From positions 30,712-94,711 of the forward strand of contig NZ_QKVM01000022.1 in assembly GCF_003231305.1 (NCBI RefSeq): 64,000 bases of DNA, read 5' to 3'. Position 1 is the stretch's first letter; each line of letters begins with the position of its first letter. The stretch comes from Pseudomonas sichuanensis. GTDB lineage: Bacteria; Pseudomonadota; Gammaproteobacteria; Pseudomonadales; Pseudomonadaceae. The notes beneath the pieces were generated by a model, which was not told the origin of the DNA, did no database searches, and worked only from the letters and a program-made list of their open reading frames with translations. This document shows positions 10,219 to 21,378 of the stretch, piece after piece. A program made the position numbers and the translations under genes.

Positions 10219-11322
10219 ATGCATTTCACCATTCAACGCGAAGCCCTGTTGAAACCCCTGCAACTGGTCGCAGGCGTCGTCGAGCGCCGCCAGACCTTGC
10301 CGGTCCTGTCCAACGTCCTGCTGGTCGTACAAGGCCAGCAACTGTCGTTGACCGGTACCGACCTGGAAGTCGAACTGGTTGGCCGCGTTCAGCTGGAAGA
10401 GCCTGCCGAGCCGGGCGAGATCACTGTCCCGGCGCGCAAGCTGATGGACATCTGCAAGAGCCTGCCCAGCGATGTGCTGATCGACATCAAGGTCGACGAG
10501 CAGAAGCTGCTGGTCAAGGCCGGCCGCAGCCGCTTCACCCTGTCGACCCTGCCCGCCAATGACTTCCCGACCGTGGAAGAAGGCCCGGGTTCGCTGACCT
10601 GCAATCTGGAACAGAGCAAGCTGCGCCGCCTCATCGAGCGCACCAGCTTCGCCATGGCCCAGCAAGATGTGCGCTACTACCTCAACGGCATGCTGCTGGA
10701 AGTGTCCACCGACACCCTGCGCGCGGTAGCCACCGATGGCCACCGCCTGGCCCTGTGCGCCATGCAGGCGCCGATCGGCCAGGCCGAGCGTCACCAGGTC
10801 ATCGTGCCGCGCAAAGGTATCCTTGAGCTGGCGCGCCTGCTCACCGACCCGGAAGGCATGGTCAGCATCGTCCTTGGCCAGCACCATATTCGCGCGACCA
10901 CCGGTGAGTTCACCTTCACCTCCAAGCTGGTCGACGGCAAGTTCCCGGACTACGAGCGCGTGTTGCCAAAAGGCGGCGACAAGCTGGTGGTCGGCGACCG
11001 TCAGGCTCTGCGTGAAGCGTTCAGCCGTACCGCGATCCTGTCGAACGAGAAGTACCGCGGTATTCGCCTGCAACTGGCGGCTGGCCAGTTGAAGATCCAG
11101 GCCAACAACCCTGAGCAGGAAGAAGCGGAAGAAGAGATCAGCGTCGACTACAACGGCAGCTCCCTGGAGATCGGTTTCAACGTCAGCTACCTGCTGGACG
11201 TGCTGGGTGTCATGACCACTGAACAGGTGCGCCTGATTCTGTCGGACTCCAACAGCAGCGCCCTGGTACAGGAAGCCGGCAATGATGACTCGTCCTACGT
11301 TGTCATGCCGATGCGTCTGTAA
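10219..11322 (+). CDS. dnaN: DNA polymerase III sliding clamp (beta subunit)
   Basis: The 367-residue protein forms the dimeric ring that tethers polymerase III and many repair proteins to DNA. It starts MHFTIQREALLKPLQLVAGVVERRQTLPVL with the conserved N-terminal fold and ends with the family-typical VVMPMRL. It lies 40 bp after dnaA, with a purine-rich ribosome-binding site (AAGGCAAGGGA) before the ATG, and 15 bp before recF. Confidence 0.98.
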   Translation: MHFTIQREALLKPLQLVAGVVERRQTLPVLSNVLLVVQGQQLSLTGTDLEVELVGRVQLEEPAEPGEITVPARKLMDICKSLPSDVLIDIKVDEQKLLVKAGRSRFTLSTLPANDFPTVEEGPGSLTCNLEQSKLRRLIERTSFAMAQQDVRYYLNGMLLEVSTDTLRAVATDGHRLALCAMQAPIGQAERHQVIVPRKGILELARLLTDPEGMVSIVLGQHHIRATTGEFTFTSKLVDGKFPDYERVLPKGGDKLVVGDRQALREAFSRTAILSNEKYRGIRLQLAAGQLKIQANNPEQEEAEEEISVDYNGSSLEIGFNVSYLLDVLGVMTTEQVRLILSDSNSSALVQEAGNDDSSYVVMPMRL

Positions 11323-11337
11323 CCCGTAGCAGGCGAA

Positions 11338-14866
<3,529 letters not shown>

Positions 14867-14886
14867 TCAGCCCACCTGCTGTGGAT

Positions 14887-14920
14887 AAAAAAAGCCAATA
14901 CCTCGGTATTGGCTTTTTTT
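14887..14920. terminator. Intrinsic terminator after gyrB
   Basis: Perfect 16-bp arms (14887-14902 and 14905-14920) with a 2-base gap have an A7 tract on the left and T7 on the right. It can stop gyrB transcripts and those of the convergent lipoprotein gene. A perfect DnaA 9-mer (14880-14888) touches its left edge. Confidence 0.93.
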
Positions 14921-14947
14921 ACCTCTAGATCGGTAACGACAGCGGTA

Positions 14948-15628
14948 TCACGGGTCCACTGTTTTGAATGTGTAGCCGTCACCCAACACACACATGCTGG
15001 TTTTGACCGGCTGCATTGTCTTGATTGGGGCTGTGCCGCTCAGCTCGCTGACCGTGATGCGGCAGCCGTTAGTCAGCCAATTGATCTCTTCTGTGGCAAA
15101 CCGAACCTCATAATCCTTACCCGCCTCAGGCACCAGAACGACTGGTTTTGGAGAGCATCTGGAAGACCCATGCTCGTAAACGGCATGGAAACCCAAGTCC
15201 ATCACAGTAGGCTTGCCTGCCGGGATCACATACTCGTTGTAACCCAGCCGATCATGTTTAAGCGCTTCGGTCGTTTGTGAAGCGGGAATGTCGATCGTTC
15301 GATTGATGTAGTCCTCTTCGACCATCCCTAGCAGATCTACGTTTCGCCACAGTATGTATTGCTTGGTCGATCTGCGGTCCCGGAACGAGACCGTGAGCGG
15401 GCTGCCTTCCTTGGTGTAGAAGGGGCGATATTGCTCACAGCTGGCATTGGCCTGATAGCTGCCTGTGACTTCAGGCGATGAAAAAACGCGGATTCGCGCA
15501 GTTGAAGCGGGGTCGTATTTGGCGGCTTCGACATCGTTTCGAATGTTGGTCTTGTCGTAGTGGGTGCAGCCTTGCAGCGCCGCTAAGAGCAAGGTCAGGC
15601 CGAGAATCCTGTTCAATATGCGCTCCAT
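14948..15628 (-). CDS. Putative lipoprotein of unknown function
   Basis: I do not recognise this family. The 226-residue product starts MERILNRILGLTLLLAALQGC, a lipoprotein signal peptide with a lipobox (LQGC), so it is probably anchored to a membrane on the periplasmic side. The mature part has several cysteines and no recognised catalytic motif. In-frame ATGs at 15640 and 15649 would lengthen the signal peptide; 15628 gives the most normal one, but its ribosome-binding site is weak. It is convergent with gyrB and is not a core gene of the origin region, so it is probably an accessory insertion. Confidence 0.75.
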   Translation of the reverse strand: MERILNRILGLTLLLAALQGCTHYDKTNIRNDVEAAKYDPASTARIRVFSSPEVTGSYQANASCEQYRPFYTKEGSPLTVSFRDRRSTKQYILWRNVDLLGMVEEDYINRTIDIPASQTTEALKHDRLGYNEYVIPAGKPTVMDLGFHAVYEHGSSRCSPKPVVLVPEAGKDYEVRFATEEINWLTNGCRITVSELSGTAPIKTMQPVKTSMCVLGDGYTFKTVDP

Positions 15629-15703
15629 AATCCTGAGCATTGTGGGCAATCATTTTCGGCCGATGATATCAAAACAATGTCAGCGCAAGAGCGGCTCAGG
15701 GAG

Positions 15704-15719
15704 TGTTCCACGTGGAACG
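15704..15719. promoter_or_regulatory. parS: parS centromere-like site 3 (15 of 16 bases)
   Basis: The sequence is TGTTCCACGTGGAACG, one base from the parS palindrome. It is the only intergenic copy in the window, immediately 3' of the sigma-54 regulator gene and about 75 bp upstream of the lipoprotein start. Confidence 0.88.
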
Positions 15720-15721
15720 CT

Positions 15722-17020
15722 TCAAAGTCCCAAGGCTTTGAGGCGCCGATAAAGCGTACGCTCGCTCATGCCCAGATGCGCTGCGAGTTCGCTTCGAGAC
15801 CCTCTGAAGGTTTCCAGCGCATGGGCCAACTGCGGCATTTCATGTTTCCCGCGACCACGCAAAGCCTTGTGATCAACCACCGGATGGAGGCCCTCGGGAA
15901 GATGCTCGGGGCGGATCAGACCGTCATCGGCGAACAGGCGAGCCCGCTCCAGGATATTTCGCAGCTCGCGAATATTCCCGGGGAAGCTATGCAGGCTGAG
16001 TCGTTCAAGCGCTTCATCGGTCACCTTGGGAGACTGCTTGCCCGCCATCCTTTGCAACAGGCTTTCACAAAGCAGAGGCAAGTCTTCAGCCCGCTCGCGC
16101 AAGGCCGGTAAGCGTATCGGGAAGCCGCTGATGCGGTAATACAGGTCTTCCCGGAACGTGCCATCAGCAGCCATTTCCTTGAGTGGCTTGTGGGTCGCCG
16201 AGACCAAACGGAAATCCGAATGAACCGTGCGTGTGCTGCCGACCGGACGGAAACTGCCGGACTCGATCAACCGCAGCAGTTTCACCTGCATGGCCAGCGG
16301 CACCTCACCGATTTCATCAAGGAACAGGGTGCCGCCATGGGCTGCTTCAGCCAGGCCGATCTTGCGCTGAGTAGCGCCTGTGAAGGCGCCCTTCTCATAG
16401 CCGAACAATTCGCTCTCGAACAAAGACTCGGTCAACCCCGTACAGTCCACCACTACCAACGGCCCGTTGGCCCTGGGGCTTCCCAGGTGCAAAGCGCGGG
16501 CGAACAGCTCCTTGCCCGTGCCAGACTCACCTTGCAGCAACACCGGGATCTGCGCCGGCGCCGCCCGTTGCAAGCTGGCGACCGCCGCCTTGAAGGCCGC
16601 TGCGCGACCCACCAGGCCCTGCTCCTGCGGTTGTGCCGACGCCAGGGTGACGCTGGTCAGGCGCTCGACGAAGGCCACCACCCTGCCCTGCTCGTCGAGG
16701 ATCGGCCGCAGTTCCACATCCACATGTTCCGGGCCGCGAGGTGTGTGGTGGATATGCAGCACACGCTCGGGGACTTTGCTGTCCAGCGATTTGCGCAGCG
16801 GGCAGTGTTCACCGGCCTGGTCGCAGGGCACTGCGTAGTGGTGCGAGACCCGGTGGCATTTCTCGCCCACAGGCGCATGATCGTCGCTGCCGAACTGACG
16901 GCGGTAAGCAGCATTGGCGGCAAGGATGTTGTAGTCGGTGTCCAGGATGATGCTGGGCAGCACATCGTGTTCGAGGTAGGACACCAGCGCGAGAATCGCG
17001 GGATGGGAAGCGGCAAGCAT
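15722..17020 (-). CDS. fisR: Sigma-54-dependent, sulfane-sulfur-responsive regulator (FisR type)
   Basis: The 432-residue enhancer-binding protein has an N-terminal PAS-like sensor (about 15-125), an AAA+ domain with Walker A GESGTGKE (164-171) and the sigma-54 contact loop GAFTGA (211-216), and a C-terminal Fis-type helix-turn-helix ([20 protein letters not shown]). The sensor has cysteines 55, 66 and 73, the same C-x10-C-x6-C spacing as the three redox cysteines reported for FisR of Cupriavidus, which activates sulfide-oxidation genes when it senses polysulfide. It is divergent from a persulfide dioxygenase and sulfide:quinone oxidoreductase, supporting this role. ATG 17020 is preferred; the open frame extends 29 codons upstream through the repeated operator-like motifs. 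Confidence 0.88.
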   Translation of the reverse strand: MLAASHPAILALVSYLEHDVLPSIILDTDYNILAANAAYRRQFGSDDHAPVGEKCHRVSHHYAVPCDQAGEHCPLRKSLDSKVPERVLHIHHTPRGPEHVDVELRPILDEQGRVVAFVERLTSVTLASAQPQEQGLVGRAAAFKAAVASLQRAAPAQIPVLLQGESGTGKELFARALHLGSPRANGPLVVVDCTGLTESLFESELFGYEKGAFTGATQRKIGLAEAAHGGTLFLDEIGEVPLAMQVKLLRLIESGSFRPVGSTRTVHSDFRLVSATHKPLKEMAADGTFREDLYYRISGFPIRLPALRERAEDLPLLCESLLQRMAGKQSPKVTDEALERLSLHSFPGNIRELRNILERARLFADDGLIRPEHLPEGLHPVVDHKALRGRGKHEMPQLAHALETFRGSRSELAAHLGMSERTLYRRLKALGL

Positions 17021-17058
17021 GACAGCACCAGATAAAAGACCCGCCGAGCGTAGCAAGG

Positions 17059-17106
17059 ACTGCCAATCACTGCCATTGGCTGACAGTCGACTGCCAGCAA
17101 CTGTCA
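17059..17106. promoter_or_regulatory. Candidate activator-binding region: five ACTGYCA motifs
   Basis: ACTGCCA occurs at 17059-17065, 17069-17075 and 17090-17096; ACTGTCA at 17100-17106; and its reverse complement TGACAGT at 17081-17087. Each direct pair is spaced 10 bp, one helical turn. The core 17084-17093 is a perfect 10-bp palindrome. The position, about 100 bp upstream of a sigma-54-like promoter, fits an upstream activator site for the divergent regulator. Confidence 0.6.
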
Positions 17107-17191
17107 CCTTTGGCGGTGCGGTACGGCGCTGTCCGGCAGGCTACCCTGACGCAATGCCACAGTTACGGGGCCCGCGCCCATCAGAAAGGCA

Positions 17192-17206
17192 TGGCATGCA
17201 TCTTGA
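17192..17206 (+). promoter_or_regulatory. Candidate sigma-54 (-24/-12) promoter of the sulfide operon
   Basis: The sequence TGGCATGCATCTTGA has the GG-N10-G[C] layout of sigma-54 promoters, with A instead of C at the -12 position. It lies 60 bp upstream of the persulfide dioxygenase ATG and downstream of the repeated ACTGYCA motifs, which suits a regulator with a GAFTGA loop. Confidence 0.5.
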
Positions 17207-17265
17207 TAAAGCACCGTTCACTGCCTAAGCCTTCAAGGAGGCACGGTGGATAACTGGAGAGCGCA

Positions 17266-18150
17266 ATGATCATCGGCAACAACCTTCATGTTGAAGCATT
17301 CTTCGACAAGACCACCTCGACCATCAGTTACCTGGTGATGGACGGCGAGACGCGTCAGTGCGCGTTGATCGACAGCGTGCTCGACTACGACCCAAAGTCC
17401 GGGCGCACCTGCACGGCGTCCGCGGACCAACTGATTGCCCGCGTGAATGAGCTGGGCGCCAAGGTTCAGTGGATCCTGGAAACCCACGTGCATGCCGACC
17501 ACTTGTCGGCGGCGGCCTATCTCAAGGAAAAACTTGGCGGCCATACCGGCATCGGTGCGCTGATCACCCAGGTGCAGAAAGTGTTCGGCACCCTGTTCAA
17601 CGCCGAGCCCGGGTTCGCCCGCGACGGCAGCCAGTTCGATGTGCTGTTCGTCGATGAGGAAGGCTTTCGCATCGGCAACCTGCATGCCCGCGCCCTGCAT
17701 ACCCCCGGGCATACGCCGGCCTGCATGAGCTATATGGTCCAGGACGCCGGCGAGACCGCGGTGTTCGTTGGCGACACCCTGTTCACGCCCGACTACGGTA
17801 CTGCCCGTTGCGACTTCCCCGGCGCCAGCGCGACAACCCTATACCAGTCGATCCGTCGGCTGCTGGCCTTCCCTGACCAAACGCAGTTGTTCATGTGCCA
17901 CGACTACCTGCCGGGCGGCCGTGAGCTGCGCTACGTCACCACGGTGGCCGAGCAACGAGCCGACAACATTCACATTCATGAAGGCGTCAGCCAGGACAGC
18001 TTCGTGGCGATGCGCGAAGCCCGTGACAAGACCCTCGATATGCCCGTGCTGATCCTGCCATCGGTACAGATCAATATGCGCAGCGGCCAGTATCCCGAGC
18101 CCGAGGAAAACGGCGTGAGCTACCTGAAGATCCCGCTGAACAAACTGTAA
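17266..18150 (+). CDS. Persulfide dioxygenase (metallo-beta-lactamase fold, ETHE1/Blh-like)
   Basis: The 294-residue metallo-hydrolase-fold enzyme is predicted to oxidise glutathione persulfide to sulfite with O2 and a mononuclear iron. The metal motif HVHADH is at residues 74-79, followed by HTPGHTPACMSY and the FVGDTLFTPDYGTARCDFPG region typical of persulfide dioxygenases of proteobacteria. It is the first gene of the operon with sulfide:quinone oxidoreductase (41 bp downstream), which makes the persulfide substrate. Regulation is probably by the divergent FisR-type activator. A hydrolase such as glyoxalase II is less likely given this neighbourhood. Confidence 0.9.
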   Translation: MIIGNNLHVEAFFDKTTSTISYLVMDGETRQCALIDSVLDYDPKSGRTCTASADQLIARVNELGAKVQWILETHVHADHLSAAAYLKEKLGGHTGIGALITQVQKVFGTLFNAEPGFARDGSQFDVLFVDEEGFRIGNLHARALHTPGHTPACMSYMVQDAGETAVFVGDTLFTPDYGTARCDFPGASATTLYQSIRRLLAFPDQTQLFMCHDYLPGGRELRYVTTVAEQRADNIHIHEGVSQDSFVAMREARDKTLDMPVLILPSVQINMRSGQYPEPEENGVSYLKIPLNKL

Positions 18151-18190
18151 AGCGCATCACCTACATAACGAGATTCAAAGGAACACCGCC

Positions 18191-19471
18191 ATGCCTGCCT
18201 TGCTGTCCCCTGCCGATTCATCCCCTGCCGACCACCACAAAGTGGTGATCGTCGGTGCCGGCGCCGCCGGTATCGCCACCGCCTCGAGCCTGATCGCCCG
18301 CGACCCGTCACTGGATATCAGCCTGATCGACCCCGCCGATGTGCACTACTACCAGCCTGGCTGGACCATGGTCGGTGCCGGTGTGTTCAAGGCACCGAGC
18401 ACCGCCCACACCATGGCCGCCACCCTGCCCCGTGGGGTGCGCTGGATCAAGGCGCGGGTCGAAGGCTTCGACCCCCATGGGCAACTGGTCATGCTCGAAG
18501 GTGGTCGAGCCGTCAGTTACGAACAGCTGGTGGTGTGCCCGGGCCTCAAGCTCGACTGGAGCGCCATCGAAGGCCTGAGCGAAACACTCGGGCGCAATGG
18601 TGTCACGTCCAACTACCGCTACGACCTGGCGCCCTACACCTGGGAGCTGGTGCAGACGCTCAAGCAAGGCCGTGCCCTGTTCACCCAGCCGCCGATGCCG
18701 ATCAAATGCGCGGGTGCGCCGCAGAAGGCCCTGTACCTGTCGTGCGATCACTGGTTGCGCAATGGCCGGCTCGGCAATGTCAGGGCCAGCTTCTTCAACG
18801 CGGGCGCCGTGCTGTTCGGTGTGCCGGACTACGTGCCGGCCTTGATGAGCTACATCGACAAGTACGGCGTCGACCTCAACTATCAGCATCGCCTGACGGC
18901 GGTAGATGGCCCGAACAAGCGCGCCACCTTCGTGCGCACACTGCCGGATGGCAGCAGCGAAACCCGCGTCGAAGCCTTCGACATGCTGCACGTGGTGCCG
19001 CCGCAAGTGGCGCCGGACTTCATCCGTCAGAGCCCGCTGGCCGATGCCGCTGGCTGGGTGGATGTCGACCCGCACACCCTGCGCCACCGCCAGTTCGGCA
19101 ATATCCACGCCTTGGGCGACGTGGCCAACACCAGTAACGCCAAGACCGCCGCCGCTGCCCGCAAGCAGGCACCGGTGGTGGCCAACAACGTGCTGGTGGC
19201 CCTTGGTCGCCTGCCGACCTTGGCGCAATACGACGGCTATGGTTCCTGCCCGCTGACGGTGGAGCGCGGCAAGATCGTTCTTGCCGAGTTCACCTATGGC
19301 GGCAAGGTGGCGCCGAGCTTCCCGCGCTGGTTGCTCGACGGGCGCAAGCCGACCCGCCTGGCCTGGCTGTTGAAAGCGCAGATCCTGCCGCCGCTGTACT
19401 GGAAGGCCATGCTCAAGGGCCGTGAATGGATGGCGCGGCCACAGCCGCTGGTGGTCGAGGCGCAGCAGTGA
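18191..19471 (+). CDS. sqr: Sulfide:quinone oxidoreductase, type II (SQR)
   Basis: SQR oxidises hydrogen sulfide to sulfane sulfur and passes electrons to the membrane quinone pool. The 426-residue flavoprotein has an FAD-binding GAGAAG near the N-terminus (VVIVGAGAAGIATASSL). It also has cysteines at residues 173 (KCAGAPQK) and 353 (YGSCPL), which match the two redox-active cysteines of the human-type (type II) enzyme. The C-terminal part is rich in basic and aromatic residues and suits peripheral membrane binding. It sits between the persulfide dioxygenase and the exporter, whose GTG start overlaps its stop by 4 bp. Confidence 0.93.
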   Translation: MPALLSPADSSPADHHKVVIVGAGAAGIATASSLIARDPSLDISLIDPADVHYYQPGWTMVGAGVFKAPSTAHTMAATLPRGVRWIKARVEGFDPHGQLVMLEGGRAVSYEQLVVCPGLKLDWSAIEGLSETLGRNGVTSNYRYDLAPYTWELVQTLKQGRALFTQPPMPIKCAGAPQKALYLSCDHWLRNGRLGNVRASFFNAGAVLFGVPDYVPALMSYIDKYGVDLNYQHRLTAVDGPNKRATFVRTLPDGSSETRVEAFDMLHVVPPQVAPDFIRQSPLADAAGWVDVDPHTLRHRQFGNIHALGDVANTSNAKTAAAARKQAPVVANNVLVALGRLPTLAQYDGYGSCPLTVERGKIVLAEFTYGGKVAPSFPRWLLDGRKPTRLAWLLKAQILPPLYWKAMLKGREWMARPQPLVVEAQQ

Positions 19472-20286
19472 TCGAACAGCAGCTGCTGGGCGCCGGGCTC
19501 GGCGCAATCATTGGCGCGGTGCTGGCACTGACCGGCGCCGGTGGCGGCATCCTCGCGGTGCCGCTGCTGGTGTTCGGTTTGGGCCTGAGCATGGTCGAGG
19601 CGGCGCCGATCGGCCTGCTCGCCGTTGGCCTGGCGGCGGCGGTGGGCGCCCTGCTCGGTTTGCGCGAAGGACTGGTACGTTATCGCGCCGCCCTGTTCAT
19701 CGCCCTGATCGGCATCGTCGCATCGCCCTTTGGCCTGATGCTCGCCCATCAATTGCCCAACACACCCTTGGCCCTGGTGTTCGCCGGGGTGCTGGTTTAC
19801 GCCTGCCTGCGCATCTGGCGCAAGGCGGCCAGGCAACTGCGCGGCGAGGCCAATGACGCCCATCGTTTCATCGAGCCCTGCGTGCTCAACCCCTTGCAGG
19901 GCCGCTTGCGCTGGACCCTGCCCTGCGCCAGGGCCCTGGCCTTTACTGGGCTGATGTCGGGGTTGCTGTCCGGCCTGCTGGGCGTGGGCGGTGGTTTCGT
20001 GATCATCCCGGCCTTGAACCGCTACACCAACCTGCGCATGACCAGCATCGTCGCCACTTCGCTGGCGGTGATTGCCCTGGTGTCCACCGGTAGCGTGGTG
20101 AGCGCCAGCGTGGCCGGTGTGATGCATTGGCAGGTGGGGCTGCCCTTCGCCATCGGTGCGGTCATCGGCCTGCTGCTGGCGCGGCCGCTCGCCGCTCGCA
20201 TCGCCGGCCCGCGCCTGCAGCAGCTGTTCGCCGTGGCAGGCTGGGCGGCCGCGCTGTTGCTGGCCGGCAAGGCGCTACTCGGCTAG
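19468..20286 (+). CDS. TauE/SafE-family membrane exporter (probable sulfite/sulfur anion)
   Basis: The 272-residue polytopic membrane protein has about eight hydrophobic segments and two homologous halves, each with a glycine-rich membrane motif (LTGAGGGILAVPLLVFG and GLLGVGGGFVIIPALNRY), the hallmark of TauE/SafE permeases. The start is GTG 19468, overlapping the sqr stop (GTGA), so translation is coupled. In this operon it would remove sulfite or another product of persulfide oxidation; the substrate is inferred from context only. Its 3' end overlaps the convergent LysR gene by 12 bp. Confidence 0.88.
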   Translation: MIEQQLLGAGLGAIIGAVLALTGAGGGILAVPLLVFGLGLSMVEAAPIGLLAVGLAAAVGALLGLREGLVRYRAALFIALIGIVASPFGLMLAHQLPNTPLALVFAGVLVYACLRIWRKAARQLRGEANDAHRFIEPCVLNPLQGRLRWTLPCARALAFTGLMSGLLSGLLGVGGGFVIIPALNRYTNLRMTSIVATSLAVIALVSTGSVVSASVAGVMHWQVGLPFAIGAVIGLLLARPLAARIAGPRLQQLFAVAGWAAALLLAGKALLG

Positions 20287-21162
20287 CAGCTCATCCTGCT
20301 CGGCGGCGCACAGCGCCAGCAGGTAATCCCACACCACCCGCAGGCGCACCGACTTGTGCAGTTCGCGGCGGGTGCAGATCCAGTAGCTGCGCTGGATGGT
20401 TTCGCTGGGCAGCACGCGCACAAGCTTCGGGTCGTGGCGGGCCATGTAGTTGGGCAGCACGGCAATGCCCAGCCCGGCTTGGGCGGCGTGCTGCTGGGCG
20501 ATCACGCTGGTGCTGCGAAATGCCACATTGGGTGTGCGGCAGAAGCTGTTGAGGAACAGCAGTTCCTGGCTGAACAGCAGGTCGTCGACATAACCGATCC
20601 AGCTGTGCCGGGCCAGGTCTTCGCGGTTGCGCAGTGGTGGTGCGCGGTCCAGGTAGGCTTGGCTGGCGTACAGCGCCAGGCGGTAGTCGGTGAGCTTGCG
20701 GGTGATCAGCAGGTCGGCGTTGGGGCGCTCCAGGTGGATGCTGATTTCGGCCTCGCGGTTGAGGATGCTGACGAAGCGCGGCACCGCCACCAGCTCCACT
20801 TCCAGCCCCGGGTAGCGCTCGAACAACGCGTTCATCCGCGGGGTGAAGAACATGATGCCGATGCCTTCGGTGACCCCCAGGCGAATCTTGCCCAGGGGGG
20901 TGATGGCCTGGGTGATTTCCTCCTGCGCCAGCAGGGCGACGTTCTCCATGGCCTCGGCGTGCTTGAGCAGTGCCTGGCCAGAGGGGGTGAGGTCGTAGCC
21001 TTGGGCGTGCTGGACGAACAGCGCCGTGCCCAGGCTTTTCTCGATGCTCTCGATATGCCGGGCCACGGTGCTGTGGGTGGTGTTGAGGCGCTTGGCGGCG
21101 GTCAGCAGCCGGCCGCTGCGCTGCAACTCGAGGAAAAACCGCAGATCGTTCCAGTCGAACAT
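20275..21162 (-). CDS. LysR-family transcriptional regulator
   Basis: The 295-residue regulator has an N-terminal winged helix-turn-helix (MFDWNDLRFFLELQRSGRLLTAAKRLNTTHSTVARHIESIE) and a C-terminal effector domain. It resembles regulators of small-molecule catabolic genes, but the ligand cannot be read from sequence. It is divergent from the GMC oxidoreductase, which is its likely target together with the following transporter. ATG 21162 is preferred over a start 7 codons upstream because it begins the conserved helix. Confidence 0.88.
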   Translation of the reverse strand: MFDWNDLRFFLELQRSGRLLTAAKRLNTTHSTVARHIESIEKSLGTALFVQHAQGYDLTPSGQALLKHAEAMENVALLAQEEITQAITPLGKIRLGVTEGIGIMFFTPRMNALFERYPGLEVELVAVPRFVSILNREAEISIHLERPNADLLITRKLTDYRLALYASQAYLDRAPPLRNREDLARHSWIGYVDDLLFSQELLFLNSFCRTPNVAFRSTSVIAQQHAAQAGLGIAVLPNYMARHDPKLVRVLPSETIQRSYWICTRRELHKSVRLRVVWDYLLALCAAEQDELLAE

Positions 21163-21189
21163 CGAGCATCCTTGTACATGCATTCTGAG

Positions 21190-21267
21190 GCCCTATCGCG
21201 GGGCAAGCCCGCTCCCACGCCGATCTCAAAGGGCGGCGTGGGAGCGGGCTTGCCCCGCGATAGGGCT
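21190..21267. repeat. REP pair (inverted), GGGGCAAGCCCGCTCCCAC class
   Basis: Two inverted copies (21191-21221, 21235-21265) of the extragenic palindrome core CGGGGCAAGCCCGCTCCCAC are present. Unusually, this pair lies between two divergent gene starts rather than after a gene end. Confidence 0.92.
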
Positions 21268-21378
21268 GAAACGCTGTGCTAAAACGCACAACGGCTGCGC
21301 AAAATCTCGTGTTTCCTCAGCGAAATTAATCAATAAGATGGACCGGGACAAGAATAATAATCAGGCGCGAGGTTGCAC

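Noticed and set aside
17021..17107. 29-residue N-terminal extension of the FisR-type regulator
   Set aside because: It would be coded by the region with the repeated ACTGYCA motifs, and starting at 17020 puts the three cysteines close to the positions known for FisR.
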